Position numbers and translations under genes: made by a program
DNA from: Pseudomonas berkeleyensis
Lineage (GTDB): Bacteria; Pseudomonadota; Gammaproteobacteria; Pseudomonadales; Pseudomonadaceae
Reading direction: 5' to 3'
DNA: 64,000 nucleotides
Assembly (NCBI RefSeq): GCF_014109765.1
Contig: NZ_CP059139.1
Location: 5,590,113 to 5,654,112 of the forward strand
Notes under the pieces: generated by a model
Database searches by the model: none
What the model was told of the DNA's origin: nothing
What the model saw: the letters and a program-made list of their open reading frames with translations, nothing else
Shown: positions 25,771-34,483 of the stretch, one piece after another
Layout: the number at the start of each line of letters is the position of its first letter
Position numbering within the stretch: the first letter of the stretch is position 1

Positions 25771-27312
25771 CTAGCTGCGGCCTCGACGGAAGAACAACCA
25801 ACTCAGCAGACTCAACCCACAAGAACCCAGGCCTGCGTAGAACATGGCCCAACCAGTACCCTGGCGCAGCGCCGCCTGGGCGATGGCCGCACCCTCCTCT
25901 GCAACCTGCCCCGGCCAGCTCAGGGTAGTCAGTTTGCCGGCCGCGATATCCTGGCTGAAACCAGACCACAATGCGGCCGTGCTCGGCGGCAACGCCTCGG
26001 CCAGGTGCTGCCCGATACCCAGCACCAGTACCAGCCCCATCAAGGCGATATTCAGGGCCAGGGTGATTAGCCGCGCGCTGAAGTCGATGCCCGAGGCCAT
26101 GCCTGAACGATCAGGCGATACCGCCCCCGTGGTGGTGTTGGTGGTGGGCGAGTTGGTCAACCCCAGGCCGATACCGGCGAGCACGCAGCCGGCGAGGATC
26201 AGCACGGCATCGGGCTGGCTGGCCAGGTTGGCACCGGCCATCAGCATGAACCCCACACCGATCATGCCCAGACCCAGCGGAATAATGCGCTCGGCACCAT
26301 GGCGCAGGGCCAGGCGCTCGGCCAGCGGCGGCACCAGCAACGCCGGCAGGGTATAGGCCAGCAGGGCGAGCCCGGTGGCGAGGGTGCTGTAACCCAGGCC
26401 TACCTGGAAATAGATCGGCAGAAAGATGATGAAGGGCCAGAAGCCCAGGTTCATCCCCACCGAGCCCATCAGGGCGCCATTGAAGCGCGCGATGCGAAAT
26501 ACCGAGAAATCGAACATCGGATGCGCGCTGCGCCGCTCGATGACCACGAACGACACCAAGCCCAGCAGCGCCAGGCCGGCCCAGCCGAGCATGCCCGGGC
26601 TGGCAAAGCCGCTCTCGGTGCCCTGGGTGATGAAGTAGACCAGGGCGAAAACACTCAGGGTCAGGCTCGCCATGCCGGCGATATCCAGGCGCTGCGCGGC
26701 GGGGTCACGTGATTCCTCCACGCTCAGGTGCAGCAGCACCAGCGTCAGCACACTCAGTGGCACATGGACGAGAAACACCCAGCGCCAGTCCGTCAATTGC
26801 AGGATCAGCGCACCCACCATCGGCCCGAAGCCCAGGCCGACACCGGCGATCACGCCCCACAGGGCGAATGCGCGGGCACGGGCGGCGGGTTCGCGGAACT
26901 GGTGCGAAAGAATGGCGAACTGGCAGATCATCATCGCCCCGGCGCCAATGCCCTGGACGAAGCGCGCCACGATCAGCGTGCTCGCATCGCTCGCCAGGCC
27001 GCAGGCCAGCGAGGCCAGGCCGAACAGCCACAGGCACAGCACCAGCACTCGCCGCCGGCCGAAACGATCCGCCAGCGTACCCGCCGCCATCAGCACGCTG
27101 GTACAGGCCAGGGTGTAGGCGTTCATGATCCATTGGGCATCCTGAAAGCGCGTCCCGAGTTGCTGCTCGAGGGTCGGCAGGATCACCGGTACGCTGGAAA
27201 TCTCCAGGCCGAACATCAGCGCCACCAGGCAGATGGCGGTCAGGGCCAGACCATCCCGGCCGGCACGCGGTGGGTCGAGCGCCACGGCCGAAGACGTGTT
27301 GGAACCAGGCAT
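25771..27312 (-). CDS. MFS drug exporter, DHA2 (EmrB/QacA-like) family
   Basis: A 513-aa integral membrane protein with about 14 hydrophobic segments, typical of the DHA2 drug:H+ antiporters. Motif A (GTLADRFGRRRVLV) lies between helices 2 and 3; a motif C-like GVIAGVGLGFGPMVGALI lies in helix 5. GLEISSVPVILPTLEQQLG and AQWIMNAYTLACTSVLM open helices 1 and 2, as in EmrB/QacA. AAAGGAG precedes ATG 27312. It is divergent from a LysR regulator 115 bp away, which probably controls it. It interrupts the cobalamin cluster and has no evident link to it. Confidence 0.88.
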   Translation of the reverse strand: MPGSNTSSAVALDPPRAGRDGLALTAICLVALMFGLEISSVPVILPTLEQQLGTRFQDAQWIMNAYTLACTSVLMAAGTLADRFGRRRVLVLCLWLFGLASLACGLASDASTLIVARFVQGIGAGAMMICQFAILSHQFREPAARARAFALWGVIAGVGLGFGPMVGALILQLTDWRWVFLVHVPLSVLTLVLLHLSVEESRDPAAQRLDIAGMASLTLSVFALVYFITQGTESGFASPGMLGWAGLALLGLVSFVVIERRSAHPMFDFSVFRIARFNGALMGSVGMNLGFWPFIIFLPIYFQVGLGYSTLATGLALLAYTLPALLVPPLAERLALRHGAERIIPLGLGMIGVGFMLMAGANLASQPDAVLILAGCVLAGIGLGLTNSPTTNTTTGAVSPDRSGMASGIDFSARLITLALNIALMGLVLVLGIGQHLAEALPPSTAALWSGFSQDIAAGKLTTLSWPGQVAEEGAAIAQAALRQGTGWAMFYAGLGSCGLSLLSWLFFRRGRS

Positions 27313-27427
27313 GAGAAAACTCCTTTCGAGGCTGCCACAGTGGCTGTGGAGCATTCTCAAGGGAATTTACTTCTTCATTCGTGATAGTTTTTCCTCCAAC
27401 AAGGGAATAGCAGGCAACAATCACAGC

Positions 27428-28339
27428 ATGGCCATTCCACGTTTCGATGGCGTCGAACTCTTTCTGCAGATCGTCGAGAGCGGCAGCCTGACCGAGGCCG
27501 CAGAGCGCCTGAACCTCACCCGCTCCGCCGTGGGCAAGGGCCTGGCGCGGCTGGAGGCACGCCTGGGCACACGCCTGTTGCAACGCTCGACCCGGCGCCA
27601 GTGGCTGACCGAGGACGGCCAGGCCTACTACGAGCACTGTCTGCGCGCCCGAGCCGAACTGGAAGCCGCCGAAGCCGTGCTGGAAAGCGGCCGCCAGCAG
27701 CCACGCGGGCGGCTGAAAGCCAGCGTGCCGCTGGCCTTCGGTCACCACTACGCCGCGCCAGCCCTGTGGCGCCTGCTGGACAGCCACCCCGAGCTGGAGG
27801 TGGAGATTTCCTTCTCCGACCGCCGGGTGGACATGCTGCAGGAAGGTTTCGACCTGGCGGTGCGCATCGGCGCCTTGCCGGACGGCGACCGCCTGAGCGC
27901 CCGCCGCCTGGGCGAGCAGGTGATGAGCCTGGGCGCCGCACCTGCCTACCTGCAGCGGCACGAGCCGATCGAACGGATCGAAGACCTAGCCCGGCACCGC
28001 CTCATCGGCTACGGCAGCGCGGCACCCTCGCCAGGCTGGCAACTGGCCGACGAGCAGGGGCGCATGCACCATGCGCGGATCGCCTCCGCACTGTGGCTGG
28101 ATGACCTGCAATCCGTGGCCGATGCCGCCATCGCCGGCATGGGCCTGGCCTGGTTGCCGAGCTGGCTGCTGGCGCACTACGTCCTGCGCGGGCAACTGCA
28201 ACCGGTGCTGGCGGCCTATCGCTGCCAGCCCCTGCCGATCCATGTCATCTGGCCGACCGCACCCCATATGCCGGCCAAGACCCGCTGCGCCATCGACGCT
28301 CTGGTGACCGCGACACCAAGCTGCCTGGCCGGCACCTGA
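27428..28339 (+). CDS. LysR family regulator divergent from DHA2 exporter
   Basis: A 303-aa LysR-type regulator of the CrgA/DmlR-like subgroup. The helix-turn-helix is at about residues 17-40 (GSLTEAAERLNLTRSAVGKGLARLEARLG), then RSTRRQWLTEDGQAYYE. The effector domain starts with GRLKASVPLAFGHHYAAP. The MAIPRFDGVELFLQIVE opening fits the family start, so ATG 27428 is used. It is divergent from the exporter gene, the usual arrangement for a regulator of efflux. The inducer is unknown. Confidence 0.9.
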   Translation: MAIPRFDGVELFLQIVESGSLTEAAERLNLTRSAVGKGLARLEARLGTRLLQRSTRRQWLTEDGQAYYEHCLRARAELEAAEAVLESGRQQPRGRLKASVPLAFGHHYAAPALWRLLDSHPELEVEISFSDRRVDMLQEGFDLAVRIGALPDGDRLSARRLGEQVMSLGAAPAYLQRHEPIERIEDLARHRLIGYGSAAPSPGWQLADEQGRMHHARIASALWLDDLQSVADAAIAGMGLAWLPSWLLAHYVLRGQLQPVLAAYRCQPLPIHVIWPTAPHMPAKTRCAIDALVTATPSCLAGT

Positions 28340-28347
28340 GTGGCACC

Positions 28348-29961
28348 TCAGCAGCGTTCATGCCGCCAACCGTCGGCAGTCCATAGCAACCGCTCGCTCG
28401 GCATCAGCGCATCGACGAACGCGGCGTCATGGGAGACCACCAGCAGCGCACCACGGTAGTCCCGGAGCAGTGCCTCCACGGCCAGGCGCGAGTCGAGGTC
28501 GATATGGTTGTCCGGCTCGTCCAGCAACAGCAGTTGCGGCGTCGGGTCACGCGCCAGCACACCCGCCAGCGCTACTTTCAGGCGCTGACCGCCGCTGAGC
28601 CTGGCGCTGGGCAGCAGCGCCGCCTCGGCATCCACACCCAGATGCACCAGACGTGTACGCAGCAGGCTCTCGGCGCTGCCCGGCGCCAATCGCTGCAGAT
28701 GCTCCAGGGCCGACTCCTGCGCATCCAGCCCGTGCAGATGCTGGTCGAGCAAGGCCCAGGGCACCTCGACGCGGCACTCCCCCGACAGCGGCGCCAGGCG
28801 GCCGGAGAGCACCGCCAGCAGGCTGGACTTGCCACAGCCATTGGGCCCGAGCACGGCAACCCGACGCGAGCCGAACAGCTCGAAATCCGGCAACGACGCC
28901 GCACCGAACGGCAGGCGCAGATCACGCCAGTACAACACCCGGCGGCCTGGCGGCAGGGACTCGGTCTGTCCATGCAGGGTCACTGGAGGCTCCTCTACCA
29001 ATGCCGCAACGGCCTCGCGTACCTGCTCATCGAGCTGCTGACGGCGCGAATCCAGGCGCTTGGCAGTGCGCCCGGCGCTACTCTCGCTGCGGTTTTTCTG
29101 CATACCGAGCAGGATTTTCGCCTGGTTGCTGTCCTTGCCCTGGCGAAGCCCACTGGCACTGCGCTGTTGCTGGCGTTCCTGCTGCTGGCGCAGCTCACGC
29201 TCGCCACGCTTGCGCTCGACACGGGCGCTGTCCAACGTCTGCCGAGCGGCCTCGCGCTCCCGCTGGCGGCTGGCCTGGTAGAAGGCATAGCCACCGCCAT
29301 AGCTGCGTAAGCCGGCTGCGGACAGCTCGACGATGCGCTGCATGCCAGCCAGCAGTTCGCGGTCATGGCTGATCAACACCAGGCCGCCGCGCCAGCTCGC
29401 CAGACGCTGACCAAGACGCCGGCGGCTGGGCAGATCGAGGTGGTTGCCGGGTTCGTCGAGAATCAGCAGATCAGCCTCCGCCAGCAATGCGCCGAGCAAG
29501 GCAACGCGACTGCACTCGCCACCACTCAATTGCATCGCAGGTGTCTGCGGGTCGAGATGACCAAGGCCTTCGTCCTGCAACGCACGCTGCAGCCGCTCGA
29601 TCACATCCCAGCGGCCATCGAGGGTCTCGATGTCATCGGCATGCGGCTCACCGCCCATGACCCGCTGCAAGGCATCGAACCACGGCGCACATCCCATCAG
29701 ATCGACGACCCGGGCGCCAGGCGCGGCAACGATGCGCTGGGGCAGATAGGCGATACGCCCCTGGCGCAGGACGCGCCCATCACTGGGCTGCAGCTCACCG
29801 GCCAGCAAACGGCCGAGGATGCTTTTACCAACACCATTGCGCCCCACCAGACCGGTGTGACGGTTATCGAAAACTTCGCTGAGCGCCTCGAACAGCGTGG
29901 CGCCGTCGGCAAAGCGGAAAGAAACGCGCTCGAGCGCGACAAGGGGGAACCGGTCATCCAT
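28348..29961 (-). CDS. ABC-F family ATP-binding protein
   Basis: A 537-aa soluble protein with two ABC domains and no membrane segment. The first has Walker A GRNGVGKS, signature LSGGECSRVAL and Walker B LILDEPGNHLD; the second has GPNGCGKSS, LSGGQRLKVAL and LLLDEPDNHID. Between them is a long Arg/Gln/Glu-rich coiled-coil linker (P-site tRNA interaction motif position). ABC-F proteins act on ribosomes as translation factors or in antibiotic protection. It begins at the ATG where homology starts, although its GGAGG is unusually close (1-2 nt); a TTG 12 nt upstream is an alternative start. It is convergent with the LysR gene and follows a MITE-like repeat. Confidence 0.88.
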   Translation of the reverse strand: MDDRFPLVALERVSFRFADGATLFEALSEVFDNRHTGLVGRNGVGKSILGRLLAGELQPSDGRVLRQGRIAYLPQRIVAAPGARVVDLMGCAPWFDALQRVMGGEPHADDIETLDGRWDVIERLQRALQDEGLGHLDPQTPAMQLSGGECSRVALLGALLAEADLLILDEPGNHLDLPSRRRLGQRLASWRGGLVLISHDRELLAGMQRIVELSAAGLRSYGGGYAFYQASRQREREAARQTLDSARVERKRGERELRQQQERQQQRSASGLRQGKDSNQAKILLGMQKNRSESSAGRTAKRLDSRRQQLDEQVREAVAALVEEPPVTLHGQTESLPPGRRVLYWRDLRLPFGAASLPDFELFGSRRVAVLGPNGCGKSSLLAVLSGRLAPLSGECRVEVPWALLDQHLHGLDAQESALEHLQRLAPGSAESLLRTRLVHLGVDAEAALLPSARLSGGQRLKVALAGVLARDPTPQLLLLDEPDNHIDLDSRLAVEALLRDYRGALLVVSHDAAFVDALMPSERLLWTADGWRHERC

Positions 29962-30331
29962 GCCTCCAGGCAATGCCGTGAATACGCGCGGACTGAAGCC
30001 GCGATCGATCACTGGTCGTGCGAACACGACGGCATTACTGACGCATTGGACGAGACTCCGGAAAAGGCATGAGTGGCCAGGGTAAAAGTCAGGGAAGGTG
30101 AAGACAAGTGCAATGGGGTTCACCCGGATCTGTGGGAGGGGCAAACCGTAGGGTGGGTTAGCGGCGCAAAGCGCAGATCTTGCAGCCACGCCAGACCGTC
30201 GCGCGCCGCGTAACCCACCAGGCGATGTTCCGTGTTGCACCAATGGTGGGTTACGCCGCCATTGCGCCTGTGGATAACTCCAATTCGGTGCCAGGCGGCT
30301 AACCCACCCTACGGTTCTTGGGAAATCATGC
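29962..30331. other. 370-bp intergenic region, mostly a palindromic repeat
   Basis: Lies between the small membrane protein gene and the ABC-F gene (both leftward). Half of it is the nested inverted-repeat element at 30144-30316. TGTGGGAGGGGC just before it resembles the head of a Pseudomonas REP. The remaining 180 bp next to the ABC-F gene holds its promoter; no gene is evident. Confidence 0.5.
30144..30316. repeat. MITE-like nested inverted repeat with perfect 19-bp ends
   Basis: A 173-bp element bounded by AACCGTAGGGTGGGTTAGC and its exact reverse complement (30298-30316). Inside, GCGTAACCCACC (30208-30219) and GGTGGGTTACGC (30245-30256) form a second perfect 12-bp inverted repeat. It has no coding capacity. 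GTAGGGTGGGTTA palindromes are dispersed in many proteobacteria. A smaller relative lies at 34391-34476. A perfect DnaA box (30269-30277) falls inside. Confidence 0.75.
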
Positions 30332-30601
30332 TCAATTACCGATACCGCATATGCTCAGAGAGAAAAGCACGATCCCGAGAACTCGCGGAAACAGAGCGGC
30401 CAATCCGCCACTGCCTATTACACCAGACAGAATCCAGATGCCGATTCCGGCAAGGCTGGTGGGGCCGCTGTCGATCAAAATGAATGAAAACAAACCGATC
30501 CATATACCAGCCATGGCACCGACACAGGCCGAGCGAAGTCGTTCGCGTCGGGTAATCGGTCGGCGCCACCATACGCCTATTCGGGCCAGTGTTTCTTTCA
30601 C
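30332..30601 (-). CDS. small membrane protein coupled to cobN
   Basis: An 89-aa protein with a basic N-terminal 25 residues (WWRRPITRRERLRSA) and two hydrophobic segments (about 27-47 and 55-85) separated by a short polar turn. Its ATG overlaps the cobN stop by 4 nt (ATGA), so it is translationally coupled to cobN and likely expressed. I do not recognise the family. Its place in a riboswitch-headed cobalamin operon suggests a link with cobalt supply or the chelatase at the membrane, but nothing in the sequence (no His-rich loop) proves this. Confidence 0.6.
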   Translation of the reverse strand: MKETLARIGVWWRRPITRRERLRSACVGAMAGIWIGLFSFILIDSGPTSLAGIGIWILSGVIGSGGLAALFPRVLGIVLFSLSICGIGN

Positions 30602-33600
30602 GCGCCCTCCTCGCTATCGAGCAGCAGATTCTCCAGCGCCTCTCGGTATTCGCCAGGATTCTCCCACAGGCCGCGCTGCTGGGCTTCCAGCAGGCGTTCG
30701 AGGATATCGTTGAGCGCTCCGGGGTTGTGCTGCTGGATAAAGTCGCGGGTGTCTTTGTCGAGCAGATAGGCATCGGTCAGCAGCGCGTACTGGTGGTCAT
30801 CGACCAGTTCGCTGGTGGCGTCGAAGGCGAACAGGTAGTCGATGGTCGCGGCCAGCTCGAAGGCGCCCTTGTAGCCGTGGCGCTTCATCCCCTCGATCCA
30901 CTTGGGGTTGGCAGCGCGGGCACGCACCACGCGATTGAGCTCTTCCTTCAAGGTGCGAATGCGCGGCGTATCCGGCTGGCTGTTGTCGCCGTGATAGCTG
31001 GCCACCTTGAGCCCGCGCAGGGTCTCAACTGCCGCCAGCATGCCGCCCTGGAACTGGTAGTAGTCGTTGGAATCGAGGATGTCGTGTTCGCGGTTGTCCT
31101 GGTTGTGCAGCACCGCCTGCATCTGCTCCAGGCGCTCGACGAAGCGCTGCCGCGCGGGCGCGCCCTCGGCGCCGCTGCCGTAGGCGTAACCGCCCCAGTT
31201 GAGGTAAACCTCGGCCAGGTCGGCACGACTCTGCCACAGGCGCTCCTCGATGGCGTTCTGCACCCCGGCGCCATAGGCGCCCGGCTTGGCGCCGAACACC
31301 CGCCAGCCAGCCTGGCGCCGTGCTTCGGCTTCATCCAGGCCGCTGTCCTTGAGCGCCAGCGATTCGCACCAGACCCGCGCCGACAGCGGGTTCATGCCTT
31401 CCGGCTCGTCCAGCTCGATCACCGCCTGCACGGCCTCGTCGAACAGGCGGATCAGGTTGCTGAAGGCATCGCGGAAGAAGCCGGAAACGCGCAGGGTCAC
31501 GTCCACCCGGGGTCGACCAAGCTGCTCCAGCGGCAACACCTCGAAGCGCTCGACGCGCTGGCTGCCCGGCTGCCATACCGGGCGCACGCCCATCAGCGCC
31601 AGCGCCTGGGCGATATCGTCGCCACCAGTGCGCATGGTCGCCGTGCCCCACACCGACAGGCCGAGCTGGCGCAGGTGATCGCCCTCGTCCTGCAGGTGGC
31701 GCTCCAGCAGGCGATCCGCCGCCTGCACGCCAAGGCGCCAGGCGGTGGGCGTGGGCAGGTGGCGCACGTCGACGGTAAAGAAGTTGCGCCCGGTGGGCAG
31801 TACGTCGAGGCGCCCACGGCTCGGCGCACCACTCGGCCCAGCGGGTACGAAACGTCCCTCCAGAGCCGCCAGCAGGCCGCCCATCTCGGCGTCGCCGCAT
31901 GCATCCAGCAACGGCGCGATATGCCCAGCCAGACCATCGAGAATCAGCTCCACCTCAGCACCAAACGCTTCGCTGCGCTCCCCTACCAGGCGCTGCTCGA
32001 TCAGCCTCAGTGCCAGCAGTTCCAGACGCTCGCGGGTATCGCCGACAGTGCGCCACAGGCTGTTATCCACAGCCTGCAACGCCTGTGGACGCAGGCCCTC
32101 CCAGGGCTGGCCCATATCGCAATCAAGCGGATCGAGGCCCAGCTCAAGAGCACGAGCCAGCGCGCGCAGCAGGCTGGCATTGGCGCCCAGGCCATCACCC
32201 CGGGGGATACGCAGCAGCGCCAGCAAGGTGTCACGCCGCAGTTGCCCAGCCGGCGACTCACCGAACACATGCAGACCATCGCGGATCTGCGATTCCTTGA
32301 GGTCGCAGAGGTAGGCATCGAGCTGCGGCAACCAGCTGTCGCCGTCGTCGTTGAGCTGCAGGCCTAGCTCGCGGTCGAGGCTGGCCTCACGCACCTTGAC
32401 CAGGATCTCGCCACGCAGCTCCACGGCGCGGCGCAGGTCGAGCTGGCTGGCGTCGTAGTATTCGTCGGCCAGGCGTTCCAGGTCACGCAGCGGGCCGTAG
32501 CTTTCGGCGCGGGTCAGCGGCGGCATCAGGTGATCGATGATCACCGCCTGGGTACGCCGTTTGGCCTGCGCACCCTCGCCCGGGTCATTGACGATGAAGG
32601 GATAGATATTCGGCAACGGGCCAATCAGCGCCTGCGGCCAGCAGCCCTCGGAGAGGCCGACGCTCTTGCCCGGCAGCCATTCCAGATTGCCGTGCTTGCC
32701 GACGTGGATCAGCGCATCGGCGGAGAACGCCGTGCGCAGCCAGGCGTAGAAGGCGATATAGCCGTGCGGCGGCACCAGATCCGGGTCGTGGTACACCGCA
32801 GCGGCGTCGAGCTGGTAGCCACGCGCCGGCTGGATGCCGACGAAGGTCAGGCCGAAGCGCAGACCGGCCACCATCATCCGCCCGCTGCGGAACATGGGAT
32901 CGTCCTGCGGCTCGCCCCAGCGCTCGCGCACGGCCTGCTGGTTGGCCGCCGGCAGGCTGTGGAAAAACCCCAGGTAGTCGTCCAGCGCCAGGCTCTGCGC
33001 GCAAGGCCTTGTATCCAAGCCATCCAGATCGTTGGTGACGCCGCCGAGCAGGCTGTGGACAAGTTCGGTGCCGCTATCGGGCAGGTTATCCACTGGATAG
33101 CCTTGCGCCTGCAGCGCGCGGAGGATATTCAGCGCAGCAGCCGGCGTATCCAGCCCCACGCCGTTGCCGATGCGACCATCGCGGGTCGGGTAGTTGGCCA
33201 GGATCAGGCCGACTCGCTTCTGATCGTTGCTTTTGATCGCCAACTGGCACCAATTACGCGCCAGTTCGGCGACGTAGGCCATGCCCGGCTCATGCGCCTG
33301 GTAGCACACCACGTCGCTCTGGCTGCGCTCGCTGCGCCAGGCCAGGCCCTTGAAGCTGATGGCAGTGCCGATCAGCCGGCCATCCAGCTCGGGCAGCACC
33401 ACGTGCATGGCCAGGTCACGCGAGCCCAGGCCCTGGGCGCTGGCCTGCCATTGCGCGTGGTTGTCCAGCGAGCAGATGGCCTGCAGCACCGGGATATCGC
33501 GGCGGAACACCCGCGCCTGCGGCGCCTCGGGATTGGACAGGGCAAAGCCGGTGGTATTGATGATCAGCGCCGTGTGCGTTTCATCCAGCCAGGCCTGCAC

Positions 33601-34347
33601 CTGATCCAGACAGGCGGGTTCCTTGAGGCTGGCCACGGCTATCGGCAGCGGGTTGAGACCCTGACGAACGAGGTGCTCACAGAAGGTATCGACGAAGGCG
33701 GTGTTCGCCGATTGCACATGGTTGCGGTAGAACAGCAATGCCGCCACAGGCGCATCCGGTTGCCACTGCGTCTGCCAATCGGCCAGTTGGGCAGGGCTAC
33801 GCTGCGGGTGATAGAGGACGACACGCGGCAGCGGTTGCGGCTCCTGCCAGCTGTCATCACGGCCCAGCCAGCGGCTGCCGATGCAGCGGAACAACTGGCG
33901 GGCGTTATCCAAGCCGCCCTGGCGCAGGTATTGCCAGAGGCGCTGGCTATCCTCCTCGGCGACGTTGCTAAGCGCAATCAGCTCCGGGTCGGGCTTGTCG
34001 TCACCCGGCACCATGATCACCGTGGCGCCACGCGCGCCCAGCTCTACCAAGCGCTCGACCCCGTAGCGCCAATAGCTGACCCCGCCATGCACCGAGATCA
34101 GGATGACCTTGGCATGCTGCAGCACCTGCTCGACGTAATAGTCCACCGAGGCGTTGTTGCTCAGCTGTGCCGGGCTGGCCAGGCGTAGGCTGGGATAGTC
34201 GTCCGGCAGTTGCCGGGCGGCCTCGGCCAACAGCGACAGGTGCGAATCCCCCGTACACAGGATCACCAGCTCGGCAGGCGTCTGACCAAGGTCGGCGATG
34301 CTGTCGGCCGGCAGTTGAGCGCCGGGCTGAGTGCGCAGAAGGTGCAT
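30598..34347 (-). CDS. cobN: cobaltochelatase large subunit CobN
   Basis: A 1249-aa protein, close to the usual CobN length (about 1250-1280). CobN is the catalytic subunit that inserts Co2+ into hydrogenobyrinic acid a,c-diamide with ATP hydrolysed by AAA+ partners. Recognisable segments are VILISVHGGVSYWRYGVERL near the N-terminus, ALIHVGKHGNLEWLPGKSVGLS (the conserved His-rich chelatase loop) and DLVPPHGYIAFYAWL. It follows cobW by 136 bp across a palindromic repeat and overlaps the small membrane gene downstream. CobS/CobT are absent from the window; ChlI- and ChlD-like genes lie 5 kb further on and probably serve as motor. Confidence 0.95.
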   Translation of the reverse strand: MHLLRTQPGAQLPADSIADLGQTPAELVILCTGDSHLSLLAEAARQLPDDYPSLRLASPAQLSNNASVDYYVEQVLQHAKVILISVHGGVSYWRYGVERLVELGARGATVIMVPGDDKPDPELIALSNVAEEDSQRLWQYLRQGGLDNARQLFRCIGSRWLGRDDSWQEPQPLPRVVLYHPQRSPAQLADWQTQWQPDAPVAALLFYRNHVQSANTAFVDTFCEHLVRQGLNPLPIAVASLKEPACLDQVQAWLDETHTALIINTTGFALSNPEAPQARVFRRDIPVLQAICSLDNHAQWQASAQGLGSRDLAMHVVLPELDGRLIGTAISFKGLAWRSERSQSDVVCYQAHEPGMAYVAELARNWCQLAIKSNDQKRVGLILANYPTRDGRIGNGVGLDTPAAALNILRALQAQGYPVDNLPDSGTELVHSLLGGVTNDLDGLDTRPCAQSLALDDYLGFFHSLPAANQQAVRERWGEPQDDPMFRSGRMMVAGLRFGLTFVGIQPARGYQLDAAAVYHDPDLVPPHGYIAFYAWLRTAFSADALIHVGKHGNLEWLPGKSVGLSEGCWPQALIGPLPNIYPFIVNDPGEGAQAKRRTQAVIIDHLMPPLTRAESYGPLRDLERLADEYYDASQLDLRRAVELRGEILVKVREASLDRELGLQLNDDGDSWLPQLDAYLCDLKESQIRDGLHVFGESPAGQLRRDTLLALLRIPRGDGLGANASLLRALARALELGLDPLDCDMGQPWEGLRPQALQAVDNSLWRTVGDTRERLELLALRLIEQRLVGERSEAFGAEVELILDGLAGHIAPLLDACGDAEMGGLLAALEGRFVPAGPSGAPSRGRLDVLPTGRNFFTVDVRHLPTPTAWRLGVQAADRLLERHLQDEGDHLRQLGLSVWGTATMRTGGDDIAQALALMGVRPVWQPGSQRVERFEVLPLEQLGRPRVDVTLRVSGFFRDAFSNLIRLFDEAVQAVIELDEPEGMNPLSARVWCESLALKDSGLDEAEARRQAGWRVFGAKPGAYGAGVQNAIEERLWQSRADLAEVYLNWGGYAYGSGAEGAPARQRFVERLEQMQAVLHNQDNREHDILDSNDYYQFQGGMLAAVETLRGLKVASYHGDNSQPDTPRIRTLKEELNRVVRARAANPKWIEGMKRHGYKGAFELAATIDYLFAFDATSELVDDHQYALLTDAYLLDKDTRDFIQQHNPGALNDILERLLEAQQRGLWENPGEYREALENLLLDSEEGA

Positions 34348-34390
34348 GTTCGTTCCGTGGAGGGGCGTTAGCCGCGACTGGTGGTAGCGC

Positions 34391-34476
34391 CGTAGGGTGG
34401 ACTCAGGAGCGAAGCGAACAGTCCACCGCCAGCGCGCACGTCCACATGGCGTACTGCTACGCGAGTACGCCCTACG
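34391..34476. repeat. palindromic dispersed repeat between cobW and cobN
   Basis: An 86-bp element with outer CGTAGGG / CCCTACG ends. Inner pairs are GGTGGACT / AGTCCACC (34398-34427) and GCGTACT / AGTACGC around GCTACGCG. It resembles the GTAGGGTGGGTTA element at 30144 and lies in the cobW-cobN spacer, where a strong hairpin could reduce cobN expression relative to cobW. Confidence 0.65.
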
Positions 34477-34483
34477 CTCTGTA

